From assembly GCA_963716865.1 (NCBI GenBank), contig CAVQUF010000001.1:494328-558327 (forward strand): 64,000 nucleotides of DNA. Reading direction: 5' to 3'. Origin of the DNA: AC-32 sp963716865 (GTDB lineage Bacteria > Actinomycetota > Thermoleophilia > Gaiellales > Gaiellaceae). Within the stretch, counting starts at the first letter, position 1, and each line of letters begins with the position of its first letter. A program made the translations under genes and the position numbers. Below, one piece after another: positions 34,857-43,085 of the stretch. The notes beneath the pieces are model-generated. The model saw only the letters and a list, made by a program, of their open reading frames with translations. It searched no databases and was not told the DNA's origin.

Positions 34857-36368
34857 TCATTGCGACTCCTGCGATTTCGCAGGGAGCAAGAGGGCGGGAA
34901 CGAGCGCGACCGCTGTCAGCGCGAAGGCGACCCAGAAGGTGGTGCCGAACGCGTCGGCGATCGCGGGCGCGGCGTGCTGCGGGTCGTGCCGCGCGAGCGC
35001 TGCTGCGTGGCCGATGCCGCCCTCGAAGCCGCTGACGTTGGCGGCGAGCGCTCGCTGGAGAACGACCGCGAGCAGCGCGGTGCCGAGCGAGGCGGCGACG
35101 CGCTGGACGACGTTGATCGCGCTCGTCGCTCCGGGGATCTCGGCGTGCTCCACATCCTGGAAGGCCGCCGCCATCGAGGGTGTGATCGTGGCGCCGAGCC
35201 CGGCGCCGATCAGGAACAGCGCGCCGGCGAGATACCAGTAAGCGCTGTCGACGCCGATCTGGGTGTAGGCGAGCGTGCCGGCGAGGGCGAGGAGGATGCC
35301 GACGGGGACGACCCGCCTCGCCCCGAGCTTGTCGGTCAGGGCGCCCGCGACGCTGATCGCCAGGGCCGCGCCGAGCCCCTGCGGGATCAGCAGCAGCCCC
35401 GTCTCGAGCGGGCTGCGGCCGCGGATGATCTGGAAGTAGAGCGGTAGCAGCAGCGCAACGCCGAAGAGGGCCACGCCGAGCATGAGGTTCGTCGCCGCCG
35501 CGGCCGCAAAGCCGCGCCGCGCGAAAAGGCGGACATCGAGCAACGGACTCGCAGATCGGAGCGCATGGAAGACGAAGCCGGCCACCAGCAAGAGGCCGAG
35601 GAGGAGGGCCGTGAGCGGCGATGCCGCTGCCAGCGTCCCTTGCCGGCCTAGCTCGGCCAGCCCCCAGAGGAAGAGGGCGATCCCGCCGGGCAGGAGGATC
35701 GCTCCGGCCAGGTCGAGGCGCTGCTGCCCACGGCGTGGCACGCGCGGCAGCAGCTTGATCGCGAGCAGGAAGGCGAGCGCGGCGACGGGCAGGTTGACGA
35801 AGAAGATCGAGCGCCAGCTGACGGCATCGACGAGCGCGCCGCCGATGACGGGCCCGATGATCGGTGCAAGCAGCAGCGGGACGCCGACGATGCTCATCAC
35901 CCGCCCCATGCGCTTGGGCCCCGCGGCCTGGGCGAGAATCGTCTGCCCGAGCGGCATGATCATCCCGCCCCCGAGCCCCTGGACGACGCGGAAGGCGATC
36001 AGTGCCCCGATCGACCAGGAGAGGCCGGCCAGAAGCGAGCCGAGCGTGAAGAGCGCGAGCGAGAGCAGCCAGAGTTCCTTCACCCCGAGGCGCTGGCTCG
36101 CCCAGCCGGTCAGCGGGATGACACTGGCGAAGGCGAGCAGGTAGGCCGTCGTCACCCACTGGATGGTCGCGATGGAGGTCCCGAACTCACGCCCGAGCGT
36201 CGGCAAGGCGACGTTGACGATCGTCGCGTCGAGGATGGTCATGATCGCGCCCAGCACCACAACCACAGCGAGCGTCAGGATCTCGCGCGTCAGCACCGGA
36301 GCCTCCGGCGACGGCCGCGCCACGTCCTTGCTCAGCGGCTCCCTGAGTTGTGTCGTTGACTCGCTCAT
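34857..36368 (-). CDS. DHA2-family MFS drug exporter (14 TMS)
   Basis: A 503-residue transporter with the DHA2 layout of about 14 membrane helices. LDATIVNVALPTLG (helix 1, with the typical Asp), the motif A-like GWASQRLGVKELW, and the antiporter motif C-like GPVIGGALVDAVSW are visible. It would export toxic compounds using the proton gradient. ATG 36368 was chosen; the longer frame crosses the promoter region. It is divergent from a tetR gene with an operator palindrome between. Confidence 0.92.
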   Translation of the reverse strand: MSESTTQLREPLSKDVARPSPEAPVLTREILTLAVVVVLGAIMTILDATIVNVALPTLGREFGTSIATIQWVTTAYLLAFASVIPLTGWASQRLGVKELWLLSLALFTLGSLLAGLSWSIGALIAFRVVQGLGGGMIMPLGQTILAQAAGPKRMGRVMSIVGVPLLLAPIIGPVIGGALVDAVSWRSIFFVNLPVAALAFLLAIKLLPRVPRRGQQRLDLAGAILLPGGIALFLWGLAELGRQGTLAAASPLTALLLGLLLVAGFVFHALRSASPLLDVRLFARRGFAAAAATNLMLGVALFGVALLLPLYFQIIRGRSPLETGLLLIPQGLGAALAISVAGALTDKLGARRVVPVGILLALAGTLAYTQIGVDSAYWYLAGALFLIGAGLGATITPSMAAAFQDVEHAEIPGATSAINVVQRVAASLGTALLAVVLQRALAANVSGFEGGIGHAAALARHDPQHAAPAIADAFGTTFWVAFALTAVALVPALLLPAKSQESQ

Positions 36369-36400
36369 TCTGAATTTATAGCAAATCAATATTTCGTGAC

Positions 36401-36416
36401 ACAAGAATTTTCTTGT
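36401..36416. promoter_or_regulatory. Operator palindrome for TetR
   Basis: ACAAGAA-TT-TTCTTGT lies in the AT-rich gap between the divergent exporter and tetR genes. The position fits repression of both. Confidence 0.75.
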
Positions 36417-36446
36417 AACTCGAGTCCCACTGATACCATCGGTCCG

Positions 36447-37094
36447 ATGGCCGCAGAGCTCGGACTGAGGGAGCGGAAGAAGCAGCGGACGCGGCAGCTG
36501 CTGACCGAGACCGCACGCCGCCTCTTCAGCGAGCGCGGCTTCGAGCAGGTGAGCATCGCCGAGATCGCCCGGGAAGCGGAAGTCTCGGAGCAGACCGTCT
36601 TCAACTACTTCCCGAGCAAGGAAGACCTGGTCTACAGCGGCCTAGAGACCTTCGAGGAGCAGCTGCTCGCCGCGATTCGCGAGCGCCCCGACGGCCAGAC
36701 GGTCATCGCCGCCTTCGGCGAGTTCATCCTCGAGCCGCGCGGGCTTCTCGCCATCAAGGACGGGGCGGCGACCCGCGAGCTGATCGCGCTGACGCGAATG
36801 ATTGCTGCCAGCCCGGCCCTGCTCGCGCGCGAGCAGCAGATCTTCGCCCGCTACGCCGACACGCTCGCACAACTGATCGCCGAGGAGACCGGCTCCAAAG
36901 CCGGCGATCTCCGCCCGTACGTGGTCGCCAACGCGCTGATCGGCGTCCACCGCGCACTGATCTCGTACGTCCGCGAACAGCTCGAGGCTGGGGCGACCGA
37001 TCGACGCCTGGTGGCGCGCCAGGTACGCCGGCGCGGCGAGGAGGCGCTCCGGCTACTCAGCGGTGGGCTCACCGGTTACGCGCGTGGGTCATGA
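36447..37094 (+). CDS. TetR-family repressor of the exporter
   Basis: A 215-residue TetR regulator with the N-terminal HTH (RLFSERGFEQVSIAEIAREAEVSEQTVFNYFPSKEDL, about 26-62) and a helical ligand domain. Start ATG 36447. It is divergent from the DHA2 exporter; ligand binding would release the operator and induce export. TetR proteins with VFNYFPSKEDL are common partners of efflux pumps. Confidence 0.92.
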   Translation: MAAELGLRERKKQRTRQLLTETARRLFSERGFEQVSIAEIAREAEVSEQTVFNYFPSKEDLVYSGLETFEEQLLAAIRERPDGQTVIAAFGEFILEPRGLLAIKDGAATRELIALTRMIAASPALLAREQQIFARYADTLAQLIAEETGSKAGDLRPYVVANALIGVHRALISYVREQLEAGATDRRLVARQVRRRGEEALRLLSGGLTGYARGS

Positions 37095-37154
37095 TCGGCC
37101 AACAGAGGTGTCCCGAACCCGGGGATCGAGAGCCCTTCCCGCCCGGCGGGCGGG

Positions 37155-37213
37155 TTCCGGGAGTTACTCCCGCCCCCACCGGCGGTAGAGGTCGACCCGG
37201 GAGGAACTAACTC
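37155..37213 (+). repeat. Repeat C, copy 1
   Basis: Matches 38839-38893 with scattered differences; contains GTTACTCCCG and GGCGGTAGAGGTCG. Confidence 0.75.
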
Positions 37214-37217
37214 GAGC

Positions 37218-37308
37218 CGCCGGGCTCCGGCATAACGCCGAGATCGGTCAACCTGGCCGGTGCTTCAGCGCCTATGGCCACTAATTCGGGATCAACCATC
37301 TAGGCGTC
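37218..37308 (+). repeat. 91-bp repeat D, copy 1
   Basis: Matches 38461-38551 at a constant offset of 1243 bp with few mismatches; contains CATAACGCCGAGATCGGTCA. Confidence 0.85.
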
Positions 37309-38059
37309 AAGCCGCGCCGCGCGCCACCCAGGCCTTCGCCGAGACTACGAACGGTGGCTCCGGCAGCCTCTCCCTGCAGAGCTCGCGCAATGCCGTGCGC
37401 CGATCGGGCTCGAGGCCGGCGACGTGCGCACCCGACGGGGCGACGCCGAGCGTGAACGGCTCCCACCAGTCCTCGAACGTGGCGTGCTCGACGTCCACCG
37501 CGACGGCGCTGTCGACGATGTCGCCGATTCCAGCCGCGCGAAAGAGGTCGGCCAGGTGGCCGGCCCTGCTGCCGGGGCAGACAGACCCAGTCTCGACCTC
37601 AGGATCGAGCGCTTGGGCGGCATCCCAGAACGGACCGATCGGGCCGCCGTCGGTGAAGTCCCACACGCATGCGGCGACGACGCCGCCGTCCCGCGTCACC
37701 CTCGCCATCTCGCGGAGGCCTGCGACCGGATCGTCCATGACGTTGACCACGAGCTGGGCGAGCGTCGCATCGAAGCAGCCTCCTTCGAACGGCAGATCCT
37801 CAGCCGGCGCGCGGATGACCTGGACTCCGGGATGGCGGCCGCGTAGGGCCGCGACGAATTCCTCGGACGGGTCGACCGCCGTGACCCGTCCCGGCCTGGC
37901 CCTCCGGGCGAGCTCCGCGGTCAGCGCACCGGGGCCGCATCCGACGTCGAGGACCCGGCCGTCGAGCGGGAGTCCGGCGAAATCGGCGAAGGGCACCGCC
38001 AGCGGCCTCGAGTAGCGGCCCATGAACCGGTCATAGGCATCGGCATCGCTCAAGCTCAC
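37307..38059 (-). CDS. Class I SAM-dependent methyltransferase
   Basis: A 250-residue methyltransferase with the SAM motif VLDVGCGPGALTAEL (about 35-49), acidic VDPSEEF, and motif III-like GCFDATLAQLVVNVMDDP. It resembles UbiE/COQ5-type small-molecule methyltransferases; the substrate is unknown. Its start overlaps the TfoX-like gene end by ATGA, so they are co-translated. The 3' end touches repeat D. Confidence 0.88.
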   Translation of the reverse strand: MSLSDADAYDRFMGRYSRPLAVPFADFAGLPLDGRVLDVGCGPGALTAELARRARPGRVTAVDPSEEFVAALRGRHPGVQVIRAPAEDLPFEGGCFDATLAQLVVNVMDDPVAGLREMARVTRDGGVVAACVWDFTDGGPIGPFWDAAQALDPEVETGSVCPGSRAGHLADLFRAAGIGDIVDSAVAVDVEHATFEDWWEPFTLGVAPSGAHVAGLEPDRRTALRELCRERLPEPPFVVSAKAWVARGAA

Positions 38060-38397
38060 TTCTTCTCCTTCGGCGGCAACGCGCGGGCGAAAGCGACGCT
38101 CTGCATAGCCCAGGGCTCGAGCGCTCGCTTCGTGGAGACCGACTCGGCATCAACCCGAAGCCAGCCCTTCATCTCGCGTCCGCGCATCTCAAACGGTCGC
38201 GCACCGGGCTTGGCGAGGAGAGCCTCGGTCTCCTCCTTGGAGCAGTGGATCATCAGGCCACCCTCGCCGCTGACCCCCACCGCCATGTGGCCGTCGATCA
38301 TGAAGCCGATGCCGCCGAACATCTTCTGCTCGGTGTAGCCGTCCTCGGAGGCGATCAGCTCGCGGATCCGGTTGGCGAGATCCTCGTCGTAAGCCAT
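38056..38397 (-). CDS. TfoX/Sxy N-terminal-domain protein
   Basis: A 113-residue protein with the TfoX-N signature: MAYDEDLANRIRELIASEDGYTEQKMFGGIGFMIDGHMAVGV. It then has LMIHCSKEE and the C-terminal KGWLRVDAESV. In proteobacteria TfoX/Sxy regulates competence, but short actinobacterial members are of unknown role. ATG 38397 gives the family start. It is coupled to the methyltransferase. Confidence 0.88.
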   Translation of the reverse strand: MAYDEDLANRIRELIASEDGYTEQKMFGGIGFMIDGHMAVGVSGEGGLMIHCSKEETEALLAKPGARPFEMRGREMKGWLRVDAESVSTKRALEPWAMQSVAFARALPPKEKK

Positions 38398-38460
38398 CGT
38401 GACAATCATGGCGCATGGGGCCTTGACGCCGATAATCGGGCTTCGCCTGCTCGCCCTCGC

Positions 38461-38551
38461 CGCCGGGCTTCGGCATAACGCCGAGATCGGTCAACCTGGC
38501 CTGTGTTTCAGCGCCTACGGCCACAAATTCGGAATCAACCATCTAGATGTC
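38461..38551 (+). repeat. 91-bp repeat D, copy 2
   Basis: Partner of 37218-37308. Confidence 0.85.
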
Positions 38552-38838
38552 GCGCTGGCCGAACCTGCGGGACGCACCCTGTCGCTGCTAGCCGCGGCCC
38601 AGGCACCAGAGTCGGCCGAATACGCTCGCGCGGTCGAGGCAATGGAGGGATGGCCGGCGCGTCGCTGACTCGACCTGGACGCGGTGCGACTCGACAAGTG
38701 GAGTTCGCACGGTGACGACGTTGAGCCCCGTGGCGGCTGGTCTTCGGCAGTTGAACGAGTCGCGGCACCCACGCTTCTGCTGGTTCTTGCCAGCACACAC
38801 CGGGACGGCTTCCTCCGCCAGCGCTGGTGGCTCGCGCC

Positions 38839-38893
38839 TTCCGGAAGTTACTCCCGTTCCCGCTGGCGGTAGAGGTCGGCAGAAACTAACTCG
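38839..38893 (+). repeat. Repeat C, copy 2
   Basis: Partner of 37155-37213. It follows repeat D here but precedes it in the first copy. Confidence 0.75.
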
Positions 38894-38976
38894 TGGTGAC
38901 TGGCCCCTGGCGCTTGCGGCGGCAGACGTGTCCGGACTCGAGAGAGGGAGCGGCTAGGCGAGCCGTCCCTCGGGCG

Positions 38977-39093
38977 TCACTCGCAGCGGAGGACGCTGAG
39001 CACGAGCGGGTTCAGCCAGCGGGCCACCTCGCCGGGGACGCCGCCGAGCTCGACCTCGAGCTCCAACGGCTCGCCCTCGGGCGCGGGCAGCCC
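38977..39093 (-). pseudogene. C-terminal fragment of an unknown protein
   Basis: About 38 residues in frame (LPAPEGEPLELEVEL, then EVARWLNPLVL, ending CE-stop). Its last 56 bp match 28731-28786, and an inner 30 bp (39034-39063) match 42691-42720. No start was found, so it is a shared gene-end remnant. Confidence 0.6.
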
Positions 39094-39097
39094 TGTC

Positions 39098-39206
39098 GTC
39101 GTATCAGCCCGACTCCTCCCAAGCGCCCTCTCCTAGAGGCGGCACGCCGAACCCGAACGTGGGCTCCGGTCCCGCGCCGCGAGCGGGGTCGTCTTCGTAG
39201 TCCCGG
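39098..39206 (-). repeat. Repeat F, copy 1
   Basis: The 3' end of the 126-residue gene, about 80% identical to 41431-41542. Confidence 0.75.
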
Positions 39207-39484
39207 AGCGAGAGCCAGGTGGCGCCCTCCGGCAGCCGGACCTGCCAGCCGCGCCCGCCCGGGTCGCCCGCCCAGATCTTGTTCACGACCTTCCACGCCT
39301 GCTCCGGCGTCGCGGCGTCCGGGAGGCTCAGCCCCTCGACGAACTCGGTGCCCGCGAACTCCCGCAGGTTCTCGCGCGCGTTCTCGAGCACCTCCGCGTC
39401 CGTCATGAAGCCCAGGACGCCGTTGGCGCCGTCCCAGACGGCCCAGTCCGCGCCTAGCGGGACGAGGAAGCGGATCTCGGTCAC
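39104..39484 (-). CDS. Hypothetical protein (126 aa)
   Basis: GTG 39484 opens a protein beginning VTEIRFLVPLGADWAVWDG, with PEQAWKVVNKIWAGDP and WLSLRDYEDDP, and an acidic Gly-rich tail (FGFGVPPLGEG). No family recognised. The last 100 bp are repeated at 41431-41542. Upstream lies an inverted repeat GTTGTC-GATGCA-GACAAC (39492-39509) and a CATAAT hexamer that could be promoter elements. Confidence 0.5.
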   Translation of the reverse strand: MTEIRFLVPLGADWAVWDGANGVLGFMTDAEVLENARENLREFAGTEFVEGLSLPDAATPEQAWKVVNKIWAGDPGGRGWQVRLPEGATWLSLRDYEDDPARGAGPEPTFGFGVPPLGEGAWEESG

Positions 39485-39564
39485 GGATGTGTTGTCGATG
39501 CAGACAACGCACCGGATTATGACCGCTCGGGCGCGCTGCCGCTGGTCGAGCCGACCGCCTCGAG

Positions 39565-39741
39565 CTAGTTCTCGGGTACCTCGAGCTCGACGACTCTGAC
39601 CCGGCCGGTCCACCCCGGTTCATCCGTCAGTACGGCCTCGAGCCCGGCCTCCGCCTCCCCGCGCGTAGAGAAGGTCTCGATCGTCTGATGCTCGGGGAGC
39701 GAGTAGTCGGCGAGAGCGTAGAGGACGACGCGCCAGTTCAC
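39565..39741 (-). CDS. Small hypothetical protein (58 aa)
   Basis: GTG 39741 opens VNWRVVLYALADYSLPEHQTI, then FSTRGEAEAGLEAVL and a C-terminal strand VRVVELEVPEN. This is a beta-alpha-beta mini-domain found in short actinobacterial hypothetical proteins. A truncated copy of its start is at 34090-34143, and a diverged relative (LYALAYDSETIETFST) is traceable at about 29899-29950. The pseudogene upstream ends six bases before its start. Confidence 0.55.
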   Translation of the reverse strand: MNWRVVLYALADYSLPEHQTIETFSTRGEAEAGLEAVLTDEPGWTGRVRVVELEVPEN

Positions 39742-39840
39742 CGGGCTCACGCTACGCCTCGCGCTCGTGCGAGACTCGATGCGGCCAACGCAGCCTCGTC
39801 GATCGTCACGTCGGGGTGCTCCTCGAGGAAACGCAGCAGC
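39693..39840 (-). repeat. Repeats A+B, copy 2 (joined)
   Basis: Repeat A (39693-39767) and repeat B (39768-39840) are contiguous here. The other copy has 75 extra bases between them, exactly 25 codons. Confidence 0.85.
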
Positions 39841-40010
39841 CGGCGGGCTGCGACCCGCTGATGCCGGCGCGGATCCTCGCGCGCGATCAGCAGCGTGAGC
39901 GCGAGCGCCTAGGCGAGGCTGACCCGGCCGATCTCCTTCGCCGTCGCCTTGGCAACGAGCAGTTCTCGTGCTCGAGCGCTCTCCGAAAGACGGTGCGCGC
40001 ATGGCCCTGC
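39747..40010 (-). pseudogene. Small helical protein with in-frame stop and internal deletion
   Basis: The minus strand reads RARELLVAKATAKEIGRVSLA, then a TAG, then ALALTLLIAREDPRRHQRVAARRLLRFLEEHPDVT in the same frame to TGA 39747. The TAG probably replaces GAG. Compared with 34144-34314 it lacks 25 codons near its C-terminus. Both copies are therefore broken in different ways. Confidence 0.55.
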
Positions 40011-40136
40011 GAGGTCGGCGCTCCTCCTCCCCGGGGCCGAGACGACGGCCTCAGTCTACGAGCGGAGCGCGTCTAGGCTGATTTGAAACTCGAGGGTGGT
40101 AGGGTCGGGCATCTTCGACTGGAGGGAGGATCACCA

Positions 40137-40451
40137 GTGCAGTACCTCATCGTTGGTCAGCACCCACCTGACCTATGCCCGTCAGCCAACGAGACAGTTA
40201 GAAACCTCTCGCAGGAGGGTGCGAGTCAGATACCCGCACTGGCCGAGAAGTTGGGCGTCGAGCTCCTGGCGACCTACGTCCCCATGAACAATCACATGGT
40301 CTTTGCAGCGGTCGAGGCTGACGACATGGCTACGGTTCGCGAGTTTGCTTTTCAGTCAAGGCTCGGCCAGTGGAACACGGTGGAGATCTACCAGACGTCG
40401 ACCTTGGAGGAGGCTCTAACGAAGGTCAACGAACTGCCGACGATCTACTAG
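40137..40451 (+). CDS. Small alpha/beta protein, GYD-domain-like
   Basis: GTG 40137, preceded by GGAGGGAGGA, opens a 104-residue protein. Strand-helix-strand units (VQYLIVGQHPP; HMVFAAVEADDMATVREFAF; WNTVEIYQTSTLEEAL) suggest a ferredoxin-like dimeric alpha-beta fold as in GYD or DUF3303 proteins. No active-site motif was visible. It appears intact and well initiated, unlike its neighbours. Confidence 0.6.
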   Translation: MQYLIVGQHPPDLCPSANETVRNLSQEGASQIPALAEKLGVELLATYVPMNNHMVFAAVEADDMATVREFAFQSRLGQWNTVEIYQTSTLEEALTKVNELPTIY

Positions 40452-40503
40452 AGGCCGACGTTCCTCCTCCCCCGGGCGGGAGCGCCTACGGAACTGCCGC
40501 GGA

Positions 40504-40749
40504 CTACTTCTTGACCGGCGTGAAGAACTCGACGTGGCCGCAGTCCTCGCACACAAACATCGCCATTTCTTCGCCGCCCGTGAGCAGCTCGCCGAAGTCA
40601 CCTAGGACGAACCCCCAGGCCCGAGTGCCTTCGTGAAAGTCCTTCTTGCCGACGAAGATCAGTCGGCCATCGCAGCGCGTGCAGCCGGTGTCATCCTCCG
40701 CCCCCCGGAGGTCGGGGGCGACTTGTTGCTGCTCGGTGTCTTCGTTCAT
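40504..40749 (-). CDS. Small zinc-ribbon protein (81 aa)
   Basis: ATG 40749 opens an acidic N-terminus followed by a zinc ribbon made of CTRC (near residue 23) and CEDC (near 69), with LIFVGKKDFHEGTRAWGFVLGDFGEL between. It resembles stand-alone nucleic-acid-associated zinc ribbons of actinobacteria. Function unknown. Confidence 0.65.
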   Translation of the reverse strand: MNEDTEQQQVAPDLRGAEDDTGCTRCDGRLIFVGKKDFHEGTRAWGFVLGDFGELLTGGEEMAMFVCEDCGHVEFFTPVKK

Positions 40750-40918
40750 GCTGGAGCCGACTCTACAAGGCACATGCTGGGCTTTTTCTGTTTGTCGAGC
40801 TGAGCCCGGAGGGGAAAATGCATTGCGCGGGGTTGCACCGGTCGCGGAAAAGGCCATGAAGGTGCCCGCGTCAGGCAGAGCAGGCGAGAGAGCACGCTCG
40901 CCCACGGAGGTGGCGTGC

Positions 40919-41329
40919 CTACCGACGCGCGCGCTCGACACCGAGGCGGCGCAACGAGCGCTCGGCCTCGGGTACACGTGATCGGATGCGGTCGAAGTGC
41001 TGACCCGAGAGCGATAGGAGCCGCATTGGTGTGCACGCCACGACCGTGGCTGTCCGCTGTCCCGTCAGGAGGAGTCCGATCTCGCCGAACGCGTCGCCAG
41101 GGCCCAGAGCCTCGGTCGCCTCGCCTTCGTCGTTCAGCACATCCGCGTTCCCCTGCTCGACGAAGTACACGGCGCTTCCGTAGTCGTCGACCGTAATGAC
41201 CTTTGCACCCGCTTCGACTTCCACCTCGCTCATCGCGTCTGCGAGCTCGTCCAGCTCCGCAGTAGGGAGATCGGCGAAGGCCGGAACTGTGGCGATCCGA
41301 CTTGGATCCACGGCCACTGATCGTGCCAT
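40919..41329 (-). CDS. Cyclic nucleotide-binding (CNB) domain protein
   Basis: A 136-residue single CNB domain. It has FADLPTAELDELADAMSEVEVEAGAKVITVDDYGSAVYFVEQG, then the phosphate-binding cassette region GPGDAFGEIGLLLTGQRTATVVA. Arg of the cassette (QRTA) is present, consistent with cAMP or cGMP binding. It has no DNA-binding or enzyme domain, so it would act as a regulatory subunit or sensor. Start ATG 41329; a longer frame exists to 41368. Confidence 0.82.
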   Translation of the reverse strand: MARSVAVDPSRIATVPAFADLPTAELDELADAMSEVEVEAGAKVITVDDYGSAVYFVEQGNADVLNDEGEATEALGPGDAFGEIGLLLTGQRTATVVACTPMRLLSLSGQHFDRIRSRVPEAERSLRRLGVERARR

Positions 41330-41430
41330 AGGACAAACGAAAGCGCGTCGTCGACCCTCTGCTGACATTCCCGCACACTGGCCCAGGCGACCTTGGCTCG
41401 TCTCCGGGAGCTCGCGTGGGAGGTCGAGTC

Positions 41431-41542
41431 GTCGTATCAGTAGCCCGGCTCCGCCCAGGCACCCTCGCCCAGGGGCGGCTCGCCGAACCCGAACGTCGGC
41501 TCCGTGCCCACGCCGCGGGCCGAGTCGTCCTCATCCTCCCGG
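41431..41542 (-). pseudogene. Remnant of the 126-residue gene's 3' end (repeat F, copy 2)
   Basis: Encodes on the minus strand GTEPTFGFGEPPLGEGAW and then stops, matching the C-terminus of the protein at 39104-39484. The rest is missing. Confidence 0.65.
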
Positions 41543-41634
41543 TGGAACTAAGTAGTCGTCAGGGTTGTGTGGAACTTGCGTGGAAGTGGTCGAGTCAAGA
41601 GGCTCTGACCGAGGCCCGCTAGCGTCTCCTCTCG

Positions 41635-42435
41635 ATGGTCGCCCTGCTCGCCGCCCTCGTGATCTCCAGCGGCCCAGCCCCTCCGCAGGTCGGCACGCCG
41701 ATTCCGCGGCAGCCGGCGCCGCTCGCCGCTCGGATCGAGGCGACCGATCGCGGGCTGGCGCGCTCGGTCGATCGCTGGCGTGCCTCGGCCCAGCCCCGCC
41801 CGCCGCGCGAGGTCACGCTCTACGCCCTCTACCAGCAGCGGATCCTGATCGTGCTGAGCGAGCGCCGGCGGCTGGCCGCTCCCGTCCTCGGGCGCCTCCC
41901 GGCCTCTCTCGCGCGGCCGCTTCGCAGCGAGCTGCTCGCGAGACGCGAGCTGGGGCGCCTCTCGGGCCGCCCGCGGCCGCGGAGCGCGTTCAGGACCGGC
42001 CCCGCCGCCCCCGCCGCGACCCTGCGGCGCTACTACCTCGAGGCTCAGCGGCGCTTCCACGTCGGGTGGTTCGTGCTGGCGGCCGTCAACTACGTCGAGT
42101 CGGCCTTCAACAAGCTCCGCAACGCGAGCTCGGCCGGGGCGCAGGGGCCGATGCAGTTCATCCCGTCCACCTGGCGCGCCTACGGACTCGGTGGCGACAT
42201 CCACGACCCGCACGACGCGATCCTCGCTGCCGCGAACTACCTGCAGGCGAGTGGCGCCCCGCGCAACTACCGGCGGGCGCTCTTCCGCTACAACCCCTCC
42301 TCGCTGTACGTGGACGCGGTGCTGCGCTACGCAAACCGGATCCGTGCCGATCCACGCGCGTTCTCCGTCTTCTACAGCCGGCAGGTCTTCGTCCGCACGC
42401 CGCACGGCCTGGTGCGAATCACCGGGCCGCGGTGA
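41635..42435 (+). CDS. Secreted lytic transglycosylase
   Basis: A 266-residue protein with a short hydrophobic leader. A helical N-terminal region is followed by an SLT domain (AAVNYVESAFNKLRNASSAGAQGPMQF, then WRAYGLGGDIHDPHDAILAAANYL). Glu in NYVESAFN is the catalytic acid. It cuts peptidoglycan between MurNAc and GlcNAc. The domain is typical of cell-wall remodelling or phage/conjugation enzymes. A terminator hairpin follows. The ATG is 41635. Confidence 0.88.
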   Translation: MVALLAALVISSGPAPPQVGTPIPRQPAPLAARIEATDRGLARSVDRWRASAQPRPPREVTLYALYQQRILIVLSERRRLAAPVLGRLPASLARPLRSELLARRELGRLSGRPRPRSAFRTGPAAPAATLRRYYLEAQRRFHVGWFVLAAVNYVESAFNKLRNASSAGAQGPMQFIPSTWRAYGLGGDIHDPHDAILAAANYLQASGAPRNYRRALFRYNPSSLYVDAVLRYANRIRADPRAFSVFYSRQVFVRTPHGLVRITGPR

Positions 42436-42470
42436 CGGGTCAGGCTCACCCCGGCGGCCGCTCGGGCGGT

Positions 42471-42496
42471 GCTCGGGGCTCGTACATGCCCCGAGC
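42471..42496 (+). terminator. Terminator of the transglycosylase gene
   Basis: GCTCGGGG pairs with CCCCGAGC around a ten-base loop, 36 bp after the stop. Confidence 0.65.
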
Positions 42497-42542
42497 AGCG
42501 GGCGGGTTGCCACCGACGCAGGCAGCCTCCTAGACTCGGGTC

Positions 42543-42690
42543 GTGTTCGCTTGTGCCGTTTGCGGCTACGAGGCCGCCGAGGCCTTCAAGTTCTGCCCCG
42601 AGTGTGGCGCGGCGGCGGTTCCGGGCGGCCGTGAGCAGCGCAAGGTCGTGACGGTCCTCTTCTGCGACGTCGTCGGCTCGACCCAGCTTG
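42543..42690 (+). pseudogene. 5' fragment of a zinc-ribbon/adenylate-cyclase gene
   Basis: GTG 42543 opens a zinc ribbon (CAVCGYE...CPECG) joined to the start of a class III cyclase domain (KVVTVLFCDVVGSTQLG, with the first metal Asp). About 690 bp of cyclase and any ATPase domain should follow, but the sequence breaks at about 42690 into a copy of a repeat fragment (42691-42720). It is a truncated gene start. Confidence 0.7.
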
Positions 42691-42720
42691 GGGGACGCCG
42701 CCGAGCTCGACTTCGAGCTC
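42691..42720 (+). repeat. 30-bp fragment shared with 39034-39063
   Basis: One mismatch over 30 bp. It is located exactly at the truncation point of the cyclase gene. Confidence 0.75.
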
Positions 42721-42967
42721 GAGGGGCTCCCCCTCCGTCGCCTCGGCCGGACAAACTCCTCCCGGGTCCCCTGCACGCGCATTCGTCCTCGGCTTCGCCT
42801 GCCTCTCGGCCTAGCGCGAGGGCGACCCGTGCGCGGGTGCGCCGAAGCGCAGATCGTCGCCGCCAGGACCCGCGGCGCGGGCAAGAGGAGCCCGCGCCCG
42901 ACCGTGCATGGGCGTCGAAGCGGCGCAACGAGCGCCACGACAAGCCCGACGGGCCCGCACTCGGTCT

Positions 42968-43085
42968 CTACCGGAGGTACTGCCTGCGGTAGTGCTCGAC
43001 CACGTCGTAGGTGAACTTCAGCGCGCGGGAGATCTCGCGCGTTGTAGCGAAGGGGTGCTGGGCGAGGTACTCCTCAACCTCCCTC
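42968..43085 (-). pseudogene. C-terminal HTH fragment
   Basis: The minus strand reads EVEEYLAQHPFATTREISRA and continues LKFTYDVVEHYRRQYLR to a stop. This looks like the recognition part of a small winged-helix regulator. The 5' part is missing: at 43085 the sequence changes to a plus-strand ATPase fragment. Confidence 0.45.

Larger units (their letters stand above)
38410..38976. other. Repeat-bearing stretch without supported gene
   Basis: About 570 bases holding second copies of repeats D and C. Open frames here are built from repeat sequence and look decayed. Confidence 0.45.
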
